Program-made: the position numbers and the translations under genes
Part shown: positions 56,965-64,000 of the stretch, piece by piece
Layout: every line of letters begins with the position of its first letter
Numbering within the stretch: position 1 is the first letter of the stretch
The notes under the pieces: generated by a model
Told to the model about the DNA's origin: nothing
Database searches by the model: none
What the model saw: only the letters and a program-made list of their open reading frames with translations
Source: an uncultured Shewanella sp.
GTDB lineage: Bacteria > Pseudomonadota > Gammaproteobacteria > Enterobacterales > Shewanellaceae
NCBI GenBank assembly: GCA_947503555.1
Contig: CANNEE010000017.1
Location: forward strand, 52,382-116,381
DNA: 64,000 nucleotides
Direction: 5' to 3'

Positions 56965-58082
56965 GGCGTTTGTATTTGGGGCGTTTGATTTAGGTCATCA
57001 AGCCATTGATGCATGGCTTGATGGTCGCCGCTAAAGATCACCTTGCCATGCTTACGCCCGAGTTGGTACTGATACATGGGGTCATAGTAATGTTCGAGTA
57101 GCGCGTTAATCCATTCTAGATGCGCGCTCGTATCATCAGTGCGACTTTGATGGTTTATTGCTGCGCTGATCAGCGTCTGTAGCTCATCATGAAGTTTGCC
57201 ACCTAAGCGCTTTTTAATTGCGCCCATGCTTTGGTGAAGATAATCGCTGTAGTGTTGCAGTCCAAGTTCTTCGCCATGCAAGTTTACCAAGCCTTGATGC
57301 ATGTTATGCACATACTCTTTGAGTAGTCGCTCAAGCCGCGTCTGTTTCTCTTCAGTGATAATCACTAGATTTGCTTGTTGCATTTGAGTGAAAAAAGGCT
57401 TGGGAATTGCGTTGCGTCCAATCAGATAACTCTCATCTTCTAATAAAAGACAATTTAAACCTCGAGCCTGATGTTTCATTAACTCACTGGCAAGTTTGTT
57501 TTCAAAGTTTATCTGGGTCGGCTGAGACGTGACTTGGCGGCCAAAGCTTGAGCCTCTGTGATTTGCGGCGCCTTCGAGATCGACCGCTTCACTTCTTTGT
57601 AGTAAAAAATCGGTTTTACCACTGCCTGTTGAGCCACTTAAAATGAGCATTTGTGGCTGATAATCTTGCTCAAGTTTGCTGATAAGGTGCTGACGCAGAG
57701 CTTTATAGCCACCTTGAATATAGGGAATATCGGCGCCAGCTTCTTGAATCCATGCTTGGCTAAGCTGAGATCGCAAACCTCCACGAAAACAGTACAGATA
57801 AGCCTCGGGCTGAGCGTTAATATAATCAAGCCAAGCATCGACTCTAGCTTGTTTTATCTTGCCATTAACTAGGCTGTGACCAAGAGAGATTGCCGCCTGT
57901 TGTCCTTGCTGTTTATAACAGGTGCCGACTCGCTCCCTTTCATTGTCGTTCATTAGCGGCAGGTTGCAGCTGTATTCAAATGCGCCCTTATTAAACTCTA
58001 CGGGAGCGCGTACATCGAGTAACGAGCGATTGCTGATAAAAAGCTGATCAAATTCCTGTTCGGTGATCTGTTGTTGAGCCAT
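56961..58082 (-). CDS. mnmH: tRNA 2-selenouridine synthase
   Basis: MnmH (SelU) replaces sulfur with selenium at the wobble uridine of certain tRNAs, using selenophosphate. The 373-aa protein has a rhodanese domain with catalytic C98 in [11 protein letters not shown], then a P-loop GSTGSGKT at 150-157. It starts one base within the selD stop; the pair selD-mnmH forms a selenium-tRNA operon. Convergent with, and overlapping by four bases, the MFS-acyltransferase gene. Confidence 0.95.
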   Translation of the reverse strand: MAQQQITEQEFDQLFISNRSLLDVRAPVEFNKGAFEYSCNLPLMNDNERERVGTCYKQQGQQAAISLGHSLVNGKIKQARVDAWLDYINAQPEAYLYCFRGGLRSQLSQAWIQEAGADIPYIQGGYKALRQHLISKLEQDYQPQMLILSGSTGSGKTDFLLQRSEAVDLEGAANHRGSSFGRQVTSQPTQINFENKLASELMKHQARGLNCLLLEDESYLIGRNAIPKPFFTQMQQANLVIITEEKQTRLERLLKEYVHNMHQGLVNLHGEELGLQHYSDYLHQSMGAIKKRLGGKLHDELQTLISAAINHQSRTDDTSAHLEWINALLEHYYDPMYQYQLGRKHGKVIFSGDHQAMHQWLDDLNQTPQIQTP

Positions 58083-59131
58083 TAGCTAAGCTCCACCAAA
58101 ACCTGACTCGTTTGTTGATTCGGCTTCGATAATTGACCAATACAGTGGCAATCAAACTCTTGTGCTCTGAGCAACTCAACAAGTTCAGCTTCACTTTCGC
58201 TGCTTACTGCCACCAATAGCCCGCCGCTGGTTTGTGGATCGCACAGAATAGCTTTTTGTTCACCATTAAGCTTAGGCAACTGGTGGCCATAACTGTCAAA
58301 GTTTCTATGGGTGCCACCGGGAATACAGCCCATTTCAAGATAATCTCTAGCATGGGGAAGCAGTGGAATTTGCTTAACGTCTATGTTCGCATGTAAGTTA
58401 GCACCTTGGCACACCTCTAACAGATGCCCCGCAAGACCAAAGCCTGTGACATCTGTCATGGCGTTTACGCCCTTAATTTCGCTGATACTAGTGCCAATCT
58501 TATTGAGCTGACACATGGCGTCGGGTGCAATATGGCTATGCTCATCGGCCAGCTTTTTCTGTTTCTGGGCCGTGGTCAATATGCCGATACCTAAAGGCTT
58601 GGTGAGATAAAGCTTATCACCCGCCTTAGCAGTATTATTCTGTTTAACCTTGTTGATAGCGATTTGCCCTGTGACCGCGAGGCCAAAGATGGGTTCGGGT
58701 GCATCGATACTGTGGCCGCCGGCTAGTACGATCCCTGCCTCGGCACAAGCCTGACGTCCACCATCAATCACTTGTTGAGCCACTTCCGCTGGCAGCTTGT
58801 TAACTGGCCAGCCTAATATTGCAATTGCCATCATAGGTGTACCGCCCATGGCATAGATATCACTAATCGCATTAGTTGCGGCGATTCTGCCAAAGGTGAA
58901 TGGGTCATCAACGATGGGCATAAAGAAATCGGTAGTACTTATGATGCCAGTGGTGTCGTTTAGCTGGTAGACGGCGGCGTCATCTCGCGTTTGATTACCC
59001 ACAAGCAAGTTAGGATCGGTGAACTGGGGTAATTGGGAAGCCAGAATGGTGCTTAAGACTTGAGGTGAGATTTTACAGCCGCAACCTGCTCCATGGCTGT
59101 ATTCGGTAAGTTTAAAGGCAAGATTCGACAT
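58082..59131 (-). CDS. selD: Selenide, water dikinase (selenophosphate synthetase)
   Basis: SelD makes selenophosphate from selenide and ATP. The 349-aa protein has the catalytic C17 and K20 in [10 protein letters not shown]; the site is Cys, not selenocysteine. Other features are the metal-binding DDAAVY, TDFF and GGHSID. It supplies mnmH, and selenoprotein synthesis if selAB exist elsewhere. Confidence 0.97.
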   Translation of the reverse strand: MSNLAFKLTEYSHGAGCGCKISPQVLSTILASQLPQFTDPNLLVGNQTRDDAAVYQLNDTTGIISTTDFFMPIVDDPFTFGRIAATNAISDIYAMGGTPMMAIAILGWPVNKLPAEVAQQVIDGGRQACAEAGIVLAGGHSIDAPEPIFGLAVTGQIAINKVKQNNTAKAGDKLYLTKPLGIGILTTAQKQKKLADEHSHIAPDAMCQLNKIGTSISEIKGVNAMTDVTGFGLAGHLLEVCQGANLHANIDVKQIPLLPHARDYLEMGCIPGGTHRNFDSYGHQLPKLNGEQKAILCDPQTSGGLLVAVSSESEAELVELLRAQEFDCHCIGQLSKPNQQTSQVLVELS

Positions 59132-59179
59132 AGATAGGCATCATGATTAACAATAATGAGGCAATCATCATAGTCAGTT

Positions 59180-59203
59180 ATGGCCACCTTGCAAGGTGGC
59201 CAT
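59180..59203. terminator. Perfect 24-bp palindrome downstream of the desaturase gene
   Basis: Arms ATGGCCACCTTG and CAAGGTGGCCAT meet without a loop. T residues follow on the plus strand only. It lies 28 bases beyond the desaturase stop and 50 before selD; possibly a terminator, also an operator-like site. Confidence 0.5.
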
Positions 59204-59231
59204 TGGTTTTATTAAGAAAAATGTGAGCTTT

Positions 59232-60338
59232 TTAAGCGAATGAACGCGTCATCTGTAACCAAAGCTTCTTCTGTTGCAGAAGTTGTTGTTTTAGCTCGGC
59301 AACTTGAGTCACTAACTGTTTGTCGCTTAGCTGTTTACGCTTTGCATCAATCAGTTGCTTTTTCGCTTGATAATAGGCCAGCAAGTCATGTTTAAGGGTT
59401 TCATATTCGGCCTGAAGTTTAGTCTTTAGCTCCTCTGCATTAGGTAGCAGATCGACTCTATGCTGCGCCTTTTTCAGCTGCATCTGCAGTTGAGCGCTTT
59501 CAATACGTTCCTGCGGTGATACACGCAAGTCAGTCGCGAGTTTGCACCATGAAAGCAGATTAATCAGCCACTTAGTTGGATCATAGTGCCACCACTTGAT
59601 GCCATTACGGTAGTCGTTCTCAAAGATATGATGAAAGTTATGATAGCCCTCGCCATAGGTAAGAATCGCTAAGAAGCCATTATCGCGCGCTGTGTTCTTA
59701 TCGGTATAAGGCTGGCTGCCCCATACATGAGCTAGAGAGTTGATGAAAAAGGTGCAGTGATGTACTACCACTAAGCGCAGCAATCCGGCTAACAACAACA
59801 TAGAGAGGATGTCGCCGTTGAGCCAGCCAAGGAATATAGGTAAACCTATGTTCATCAGGAGCAGTAGAGACAAATAGTGCTTATGCTGCCACATCACAAT
59901 TTTGTCGTTTTGTAGATCTCTAACATTTTTATAGTCATGGTAGCGGTGGGCTTGGTATTCACGCAGCATCCAACCTATATGGCTATACCAGAAACCCATG
60001 TTCGCTGAGTAGGGATCTTTATCATTATTATCAACATGCTTATGGTGAACCCTATGATCCGATGACCAATGTAGTGCACTGTTTTGTAACGCAAGCGCGC
60101 CGCCTAGGGCATAAAAGAAGCGAACTATTGCATGTGCTTTGTAGGTCTTATGCGACCAAAGTCTATGGTAACCGCCTGTAATAGAAAGGCCACTGGCAAA
60201 TGCAAGTAGCACAAATGTCAGCCATTCAATCCATTCGAAACCATGGGTCAAACCCCGCCATGGAATAAGAATGACGGCTCCGCCAAAGGTGAGGGCGAAT
60301 AGGAGCACATTGGTCCAGATCAGAGGTGGTTTTTTCAT
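59232..60338 (-). CDS. Acyl-CoA delta-9-type fatty acid desaturase
   Basis: This 368-aa membrane di-iron desaturase has His boxes HRLWSH (58-63), HRVHH (95-99) and HNFHH (about 236-240). Four hydrophobic segments surround them. The last 100 residues are charged coiled coil (KAQHRVDLLPNAEELKTKLQ, then repeated KQ-rich stretches). It introduces double bonds into saturated acyl chains for membrane fluidity. A FabR-type operator lies in the gap to divergent fabR, so it is probably repressed by FabR. Confidence 0.92.
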   Translation of the reverse strand: MKKPPLIWTNVLLFALTFGGAVILIPWRGLTHGFEWIEWLTFVLLAFASGLSITGGYHRLWSHKTYKAHAIVRFFYALGGALALQNSALHWSSDHRVHHKHVDNNDKDPYSANMGFWYSHIGWMLREYQAHRYHDYKNVRDLQNDKIVMWQHKHYLSLLLLMNIGLPIFLGWLNGDILSMLLLAGLLRLVVVHHCTFFINSLAHVWGSQPYTDKNTARDNGFLAILTYGEGYHNFHHIFENDYRNGIKWWHYDPTKWLINLLSWCKLATDLRVSPQERIESAQLQMQLKKAQHRVDLLPNAEELKTKLQAEYETLKHDLLAYYQAKKQLIDAKRKQLSDKQLVTQVAELKQQLLQQKKLWLQMTRSFA

Positions 60339-60362
60339 TAGTTATAATTCCAATTTAAATTG

Positions 60363-60380
60363 AGCGTACAGCTGTGCGCT
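60363..60380. promoter_or_regulatory. FabR-type operator between the desaturase gene and fabR
   Basis: AGCGTACAGCTGTGCGCT is an 18-bp palindrome with one mismatch pair; its left arm AGCGTACA is like FabR sites at fabA and fabB. It lies 25 bp upstream of the desaturase start and about 100 bp from fabR. Confidence 0.75.
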
Positions 60381-60480
60381 AATTTAACTTGCTTGATCTC
60401 TTGGGTCAAGTTTAGCAGGGCTGTGTTTTACGGCAAAAAAATGTATTATTTTGCGATTGAATTGGATGTATGGATCACTC

Positions 60481-61095
60481 ATGGGCATTAGAGCACAACA
60501 GAAAGAAAAGACACGCCGCGCTTTAGTTGACGCCGCGTTTAACCAGCTTAGTGCAGAGCGCAGTTTCTCGAGCTTGAGTTTGCGTGAAGTAGCGAGGGAA
60601 GCCAATATTGCTCCGACTTCATTCTATCGTCATTTTAAAGATATGAATGAGCTTGGGCTGACCATGGTAGATGAAGGTGGCCTGACTCTAAGACAAATGA
60701 TGCGTAAAGGGCGCCAGCGAGCAGAAGCGGGTGGTAGTGTGATTCGAATTTCTGTCGAAACCTTTATGGAAGTATTAGATTCCAACCCTAACGTGTTCCG
60801 TATTCTATTACATGAACGTTCAGGTACATCTGCACCATTTCGCAGCGCCGTTGCCAGAGAAATTGAACATTTTATTTCTGAATTAGCCCATTACACAGAA
60901 GTGACTGCTAATCGCAATTCTGAATTAGCAAGAGCCCAGGCCGAGGCCTTGGTCACGCTAGTATTTAATGCCGGCGCTGCGGCTTTGGATATGAAGCGCG
61001 CCGATAGAAAAATTTTGGCAGAGCGTTTAGTGACTCAGCTTCGTATGATAGCCAAAGGCGCCGATGCTCTGCAGGAAAAGCAAGAAAGCCGTTAA
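60481..61095 (+). CDS. fabR: Unsaturated fatty acid repressor FabR
   Basis: This 204-aa TetR-family protein begins [20 protein letters not shown], with an HTH region [20 protein letters not shown] that is close to E. coli FabR. FabR senses the saturated/unsaturated acyl pool. The frame opens at 60451; ATG 60481 fits the family start. Divergent from the desaturase, with an operator between. Confidence 0.93.
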   Translation: MGIRAQQKEKTRRALVDAAFNQLSAERSFSSLSLREVAREANIAPTSFYRHFKDMNELGLTMVDEGGLTLRQMMRKGRQRAEAGGSVIRISVETFMEVLDSNPNVFRILLHERSGTSAPFRSAVAREIEHFISELAHYTEVTANRNSELARAQAEALVTLVFNAGAAALDMKRADRKILAERLVTQLRMIAKGADALQEKQESR

Positions 61096-61120
61096 TTGGT
61101 GGTAGCGTTAAAGCAGATTC

Positions 61121-61147
61121 AAAAAAAGGGCCGATGGCCCTTTTTTG
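61121..61147. terminator. Bidirectional terminator between fabR and trmA
   Basis: Seven A, stem GGGCC / GGCCC with a 3-nt loop, then six T. It serves both convergent genes; it ends at the trmA stop codon region. Confidence 0.88.
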
Positions 61148-62245
61148 TTAGCGTCTTTCTAATAACAGGCCCGCTTCCATATGGTCTGTATAGGGGAACT
61201 GATCGAATAGTGCAAAACGGCTCACCTTATGGGTTTCATTCAATACTGCCAAATTCTCTAGCAGTGTTGTTGGGTTGCAGGAGATATATAGAATACGCTC
61301 ATATTTCTGTACTAGCTTGACCGTCTCACTATCAAGTCCGGCTCTTGGCGGATCGACAAAGATGGTATTGCAATCATAGCTATCTAAGTCGATACCTTTC
61401 AAGCGGTTGAAGCTGCGCTTTTTTGCCATAGCGTCGCTAAAGTCTTCGGCAGACATACGAATTATCTGTACATTATCGACCTTGTTCTCTTTGATGTTGT
61501 ATTGTGCCGAGTCGACCGAAGGCTTTGCCAGCTCTGTTGCTAGCACTCGATTGAAATTCTTAGCTAGGGCGATAGAGAAGTTACCATTACCGCAGTAGAG
61601 TTCTAATAGATCACCGCTAGATTGGCGGGTCACATCAATGGCCCATTCCAGCATCTTAATCGATACCTTGCCATTGGGTTGAGTAAAGCTATTTTCTACC
61701 TGCTTATATATGAGTTGTGTACCATCAACAGGAATCGACTCAATCACATAGTCTCTATCTAATACAAACTTTTGCTTACGCGCTCGGCCAATCAAGTTGA
61801 CATTAAATTCAGAAGATAGGCGAGTCTTTAGCGCCTGAGCCTGCGCTTGCCACTCTTCGTTCAATGGCTTGTGGTACAGGAGGGAGATTAAGATCTCGCC
61901 GCTGAGCGTGGAGAGAAAATCTACCTGAAATAGTTTGTGCCTAAGTAGAGTATTAGGACGCAGCTCCTCCATTAACTTAGGCATCATCTGGTTGATAAGT
62001 TCACTGGCAGGTAGGAACTGCTCGCAACGCACCTTCTCATCTAATGCTTTATCAAACATATAGTAGTAAAGGTCATCGCCGTCATGCCAAACTCGAAACT
62101 CAGCACGCATACGGTAGTGCTCTGGCTCAGAGCTAAACACTTCTAGTTGAGGTGTTTCAAATTCGGCAAACATCTGCGTTAGCTTAGCCTGTTTATCGGC
62201 TAGCTGTTGATCATATGCTTGGGGATCCATTGCGGCTAAGTTCAT
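61148..62245 (-). CDS. trmA: tRNA (uracil-54 C5) methyltransferase
   Basis: TrmA makes ribothymidine at position 54 of tRNA. The 365-aa protein has the SAM-binding [24 protein letters not shown], and nucleophile Cys in YISCNPTTL (near residue 323). It lacks an N-terminal TRAM domain, as expected for TrmA in contrast to RlmC/RlmD. The start at 62245 (MNLAAMDPQ) has a further ATG at residue 6. Confidence 0.97.
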   Translation of the reverse strand: MNLAAMDPQAYDQQLADKQAKLTQMFAEFETPQLEVFSSEPEHYRMRAEFRVWHDGDDLYYYMFDKALDEKVRCEQFLPASELINQMMPKLMEELRPNTLLRHKLFQVDFLSTLSGEILISLLYHKPLNEEWQAQAQALKTRLSSEFNVNLIGRARKQKFVLDRDYVIESIPVDGTQLIYKQVENSFTQPNGKVSIKMLEWAIDVTRQSSGDLLELYCGNGNFSIALAKNFNRVLATELAKPSVDSAQYNIKENKVDNVQIIRMSAEDFSDAMAKKRSFNRLKGIDLDSYDCNTIFVDPPRAGLDSETVKLVQKYERILYISCNPTTLLENLAVLNETHKVSRFALFDQFPYTDHMEAGLLLERR

Positions 62246-62386
62246 TAGTTATTACTCTCTTCTCTCAATTGGGGGCGATTATACCAACGAGTTTGATTAT
62301 GTATAGACTCACTATTGATAGTGTGACTCTAGCTATGGGAAAATCCGCGCTAGTTAATTATAAAGGTTATTTGAAGAGGGTGATGT

Positions 62387-63181
62387 TTGGCTAAACCAAT
62401 ATTGGTTTTTGATTCAGGAGTGGGGGGCTTATCTATATTAAAGGAGCTTCATTCTCATCTGCCTGAACAAAGCTATTACTATCTCTTTGACAACGCACGC
62501 TTGCCCTATGGTGAACTGGCTGAAGATGAGTTAATCACCGGATCGGTTGCTCTTATTTCTCAGGTTGTGGCCGAGATTGATGCGCGATTAGTGGTTGTTG
62601 CCTGTAATACAGCGAGTACTTTAGTGCTTGAACAGTTACGTCAATCGCTAAATATTCCGGTTGTCGGCGTGGTTCCAGCCATTAAACCTGCAGCACTATT
62701 ATCTAAGACCAAACATATTGCACTGCTTGCTACACCTGGCACAATTCAACGTGACTATACCCATAAATTGATCCAAGAGTTTGCAGACGATTGCCATGTA
62801 GAGTTAATCGGCTCATCTGAATTGGTGCATATTGCAGAGCAAAAGCTAGCAGGTGAGCCAGTCGCATTGGCATCATTAGAGAAAATTATTGCACCGATAA
62901 AAGCCCAGCCTGTGGATGTGGTTGTTTTAGGCTGTACTCACTTTCCTTTGTTAGCCCCTGAGATAGAAGCATTACTGCAAAAGTCAGTCGTGCTACTCGA
63001 TTCTTCAAAAGCCATAGCCCAAAGGGTGAGGTACTTAATTGGTGAACAGGGAGAGTTGAGTCGTTCACAGAAAGATAAAGGGGTTATTGCGCTTTACACT
63101 GGAATGATAAATGAAGGTTTAGAAAAAACATTAGCCACTTATGGTTGCTCCTCTTCTGCAAGAGTGCTGATAAGTGGCTAA
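62387..63181 (+). CDS. murI: Glutamate racemase
   Basis: MurI supplies D-glutamate for peptidoglycan. The 264-aa protein has FDSGVGGLS (8-16), the first catalytic Cys at C73 in VACNTAS, and the second in GCTHFPLL. It starts with TTG at 62387 after AGAGGGTG; the nearby ATG at 62384 is in another frame and reads into a stop. Normal length. Confidence 0.95.
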   Translation: MAKPILVFDSGVGGLSILKELHSHLPEQSYYYLFDNARLPYGELAEDELITGSVALISQVVAEIDARLVVVACNTASTLVLEQLRQSLNIPVVGVVPAIKPAALLSKTKHIALLATPGTIQRDYTHKLIQEFADDCHVELIGSSELVHIAEQKLAGEPVALASLEKIIAPIKAQPVDVVVLGCTHFPLLAPEIEALLQKSVVLLDSSKAIAQRVRYLIGEQGELSRSQKDKGVIALYTGMINEGLEKTLATYGCSSSARVLISG

Positions 63182-63242
63182 CGGTGTGTATCGCTTTTAA
63201 TATCACTGCTTTTAATGAGCGATATTTGTATCTCTTGCTATC

Positions 63243-63704
63243 CTACTCGGTAACTGCAGCGCGCTCTTTAGCGTCATTATCCTGAGTTTTAGCTTCTCGA
63301 ACTTTTAGGGTTCTTTCTTGGAAGCTAAAATCATTGAGTTTAGCCATCGCTTTTTTGGCGCCTGATTCCGACATTTCAACAAAACCAAAGCCTTTTCTGC
63401 GTCCGGTTTTACGGTCTCTCACTAAGCGAACCGAGTTAACTGGGCCATATTCACCAAAAAGGGTTTTAACTTCTCCCTCATGTACGCGATAAGGCAAGTT
63501 ACCAACATAAAGTGTCATGGTTGGGCCTGAATATGGCGCGTCACCAGTTGATTGGGAAGCTGTGCCTGAAGTTGCGAAGAAAATGATAGCTGTAGCGACC
63601 GCACCTAGAATAAAGGCAATATAAGCGGGTAACGTTGGAACTTGATATATCGCGAATGCTCCTAATAAGGCGACAATCAAAGTGATCGAAAGTGACTTCT
63701 GCAT
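63243..63704 (-). CDS. Membrane-anchored RNA-recognition-motif protein
   Basis: The 153-aa protein has two N-terminal hydrophobic segments (about 6-22 and 28-46), a short linker, and one RRM domain (about 63-137) with RNP2 LYVGNL and RNP1 RKGFGFVEM. The tail is charged. Such RRM proteins are common in marine gammaproteobacteria; RNA target unknown. Upstream (63705-63930) lies the gap before the rrn promoter. Confidence 0.88.
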   Translation of the reverse strand: MQKSLSITLIVALLGAFAIYQVPTLPAYIAFILGAVATAIIFFATSGTASQSTGDAPYSGPTMTLYVGNLPYRVHEGEVKTLFGEYGPVNSVRLVRDRKTGRRKGFGFVEMSESGAKKAMAKLNDFSFQERTLKVREAKTQDNDAKERAAVTE

Positions 63705-63932
63705 AAGAATGCTCTCTAAATAATGTGAAAAATTGATAAATAACTGTTAACAGCAAGCTATATGGTAATGAATTATTTATAAATACACTAGTCTAGTGTC
63801 GAAAAAACAACCTTATTAAGCCAGTGTAGCGCTAAAAGTGTTGTTTTTACGTACTAAAGATGGCGTTGTCAGCTAAATAAACATCAGTTTGTATGTTATT
63901 TATTCCAACGGTAACTAAATTTCAAAAAGCCC

Positions 63933-63960
63933 TTGCACGCTTTAAAAACTTCCCTATAAT
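63933..63960 (+). promoter_or_regulatory. rRNA operon P1-type promoter
   Basis: TTGCAC (63933-63938), 16-bp spacer, TATAAT (63955-63960), followed by GCGCTCCCACTGACACGG, closely like the E. coli rrn P1 region CCCTATAATGCGCCACCACTGACACGG in parts. A/T-rich DNA upstream could be an UP element. It points right, so an rRNA operon probably starts beyond the window. Confidence 0.85.
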
Positions 63961-64000
63961 GCGCTCCCACTGACACGGCACAGCGACTTCTTAAAGGAAA

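Noticed and set aside
58082-59131. Selenocysteine codon in selD
   Set aside because: The active-site residue is an ordinary Cys codon, and there is no in-frame TGA in the gene.

Overview
The window looks like a chromosomal segment of a marine Shewanella-type gammaproteobacterium. The evidence is the gene order (ftsX-rpoH; menDHCE; argE divergent from argCBFGH; mrcA-pilMNOPQ-aroKB-damX-dam-rpe-gph-trpS; rsmI divergent from lpoA-yraN-diaA-dolP; desaturase-fabR; trmA; murI), moderate A+T content and gammaproteobacterial operators (Fur, FabR, ArgR and FliA type). No species is assigned.

Layout. Positions 1-1870 hold the 3' part of ftsX and rpoH. Positions 2060-3829 hold a stand-alone flagellin with a zinc-peptidase domain in its variable region (flagellinolysin type), behind a good sigma-28 promoter and away from any flagellar cluster. 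Positions 3866-8929 hold the menaquinone operon menDHCE on the minus strand, then cinA, a DUF1439 lipoprotein gene and ppc. Positions 14015-20856 hold arginine biosynthesis. Positions 20922-35806 hold cell-wall, type IV pilus secretin, shikimate, SPOR/DamX, Dam, Rpe, Gph and TrpS genes. Positions 35882-40219 hold the envelope and division cluster dolP-diaA-yraN-lpoA with divergent rsmI.

Positions 40278-40640 encode RNase P RNA (rnpB). Its 3' end is the insertion site of a genomic island of about 9.7 kb, bounded by 17-bp direct repeats at 40620-40636 and 50346-50362. The island carries a tyrosine integrase; a three-gene minus-strand operon (sce7726-like PD-(D/E)xK protein, sce7725/beta-family protein, zinc-ribbon/RES-domain protein) that I regard as the best candidate for a little-described conflict or defence system; a serine recombinase with a res-like repeat region; an HTH protein next to an HUH replication-initiator-like protein; a small acidic ORF; a secreted TIMP-like protein; and a small gene broken by one base in a homopolymer. 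The displaced rnpB terminator lies just beyond the right repeat.

Right of the island are a Fur-box-controlled small protein, a DUF4437 cupin lipoprotein, a MITE-like element, a nitroreductase with a divergent LysR regulator, a TetR regulator with an MFS-acyltransferase fusion, the selenium genes mnmH-selD, a fatty-acid desaturase with divergent fabR and a FabR-type operator, trmA, murI, and a membrane-anchored RRM protein. The last 70 bases are a strong rRNA-operon P1 promoter, so an rrn operon probably begins just past the window. I saw no tRNA gene, CRISPR array or intact insertion sequence. All functional calls are by reading motifs; no database search was possible.
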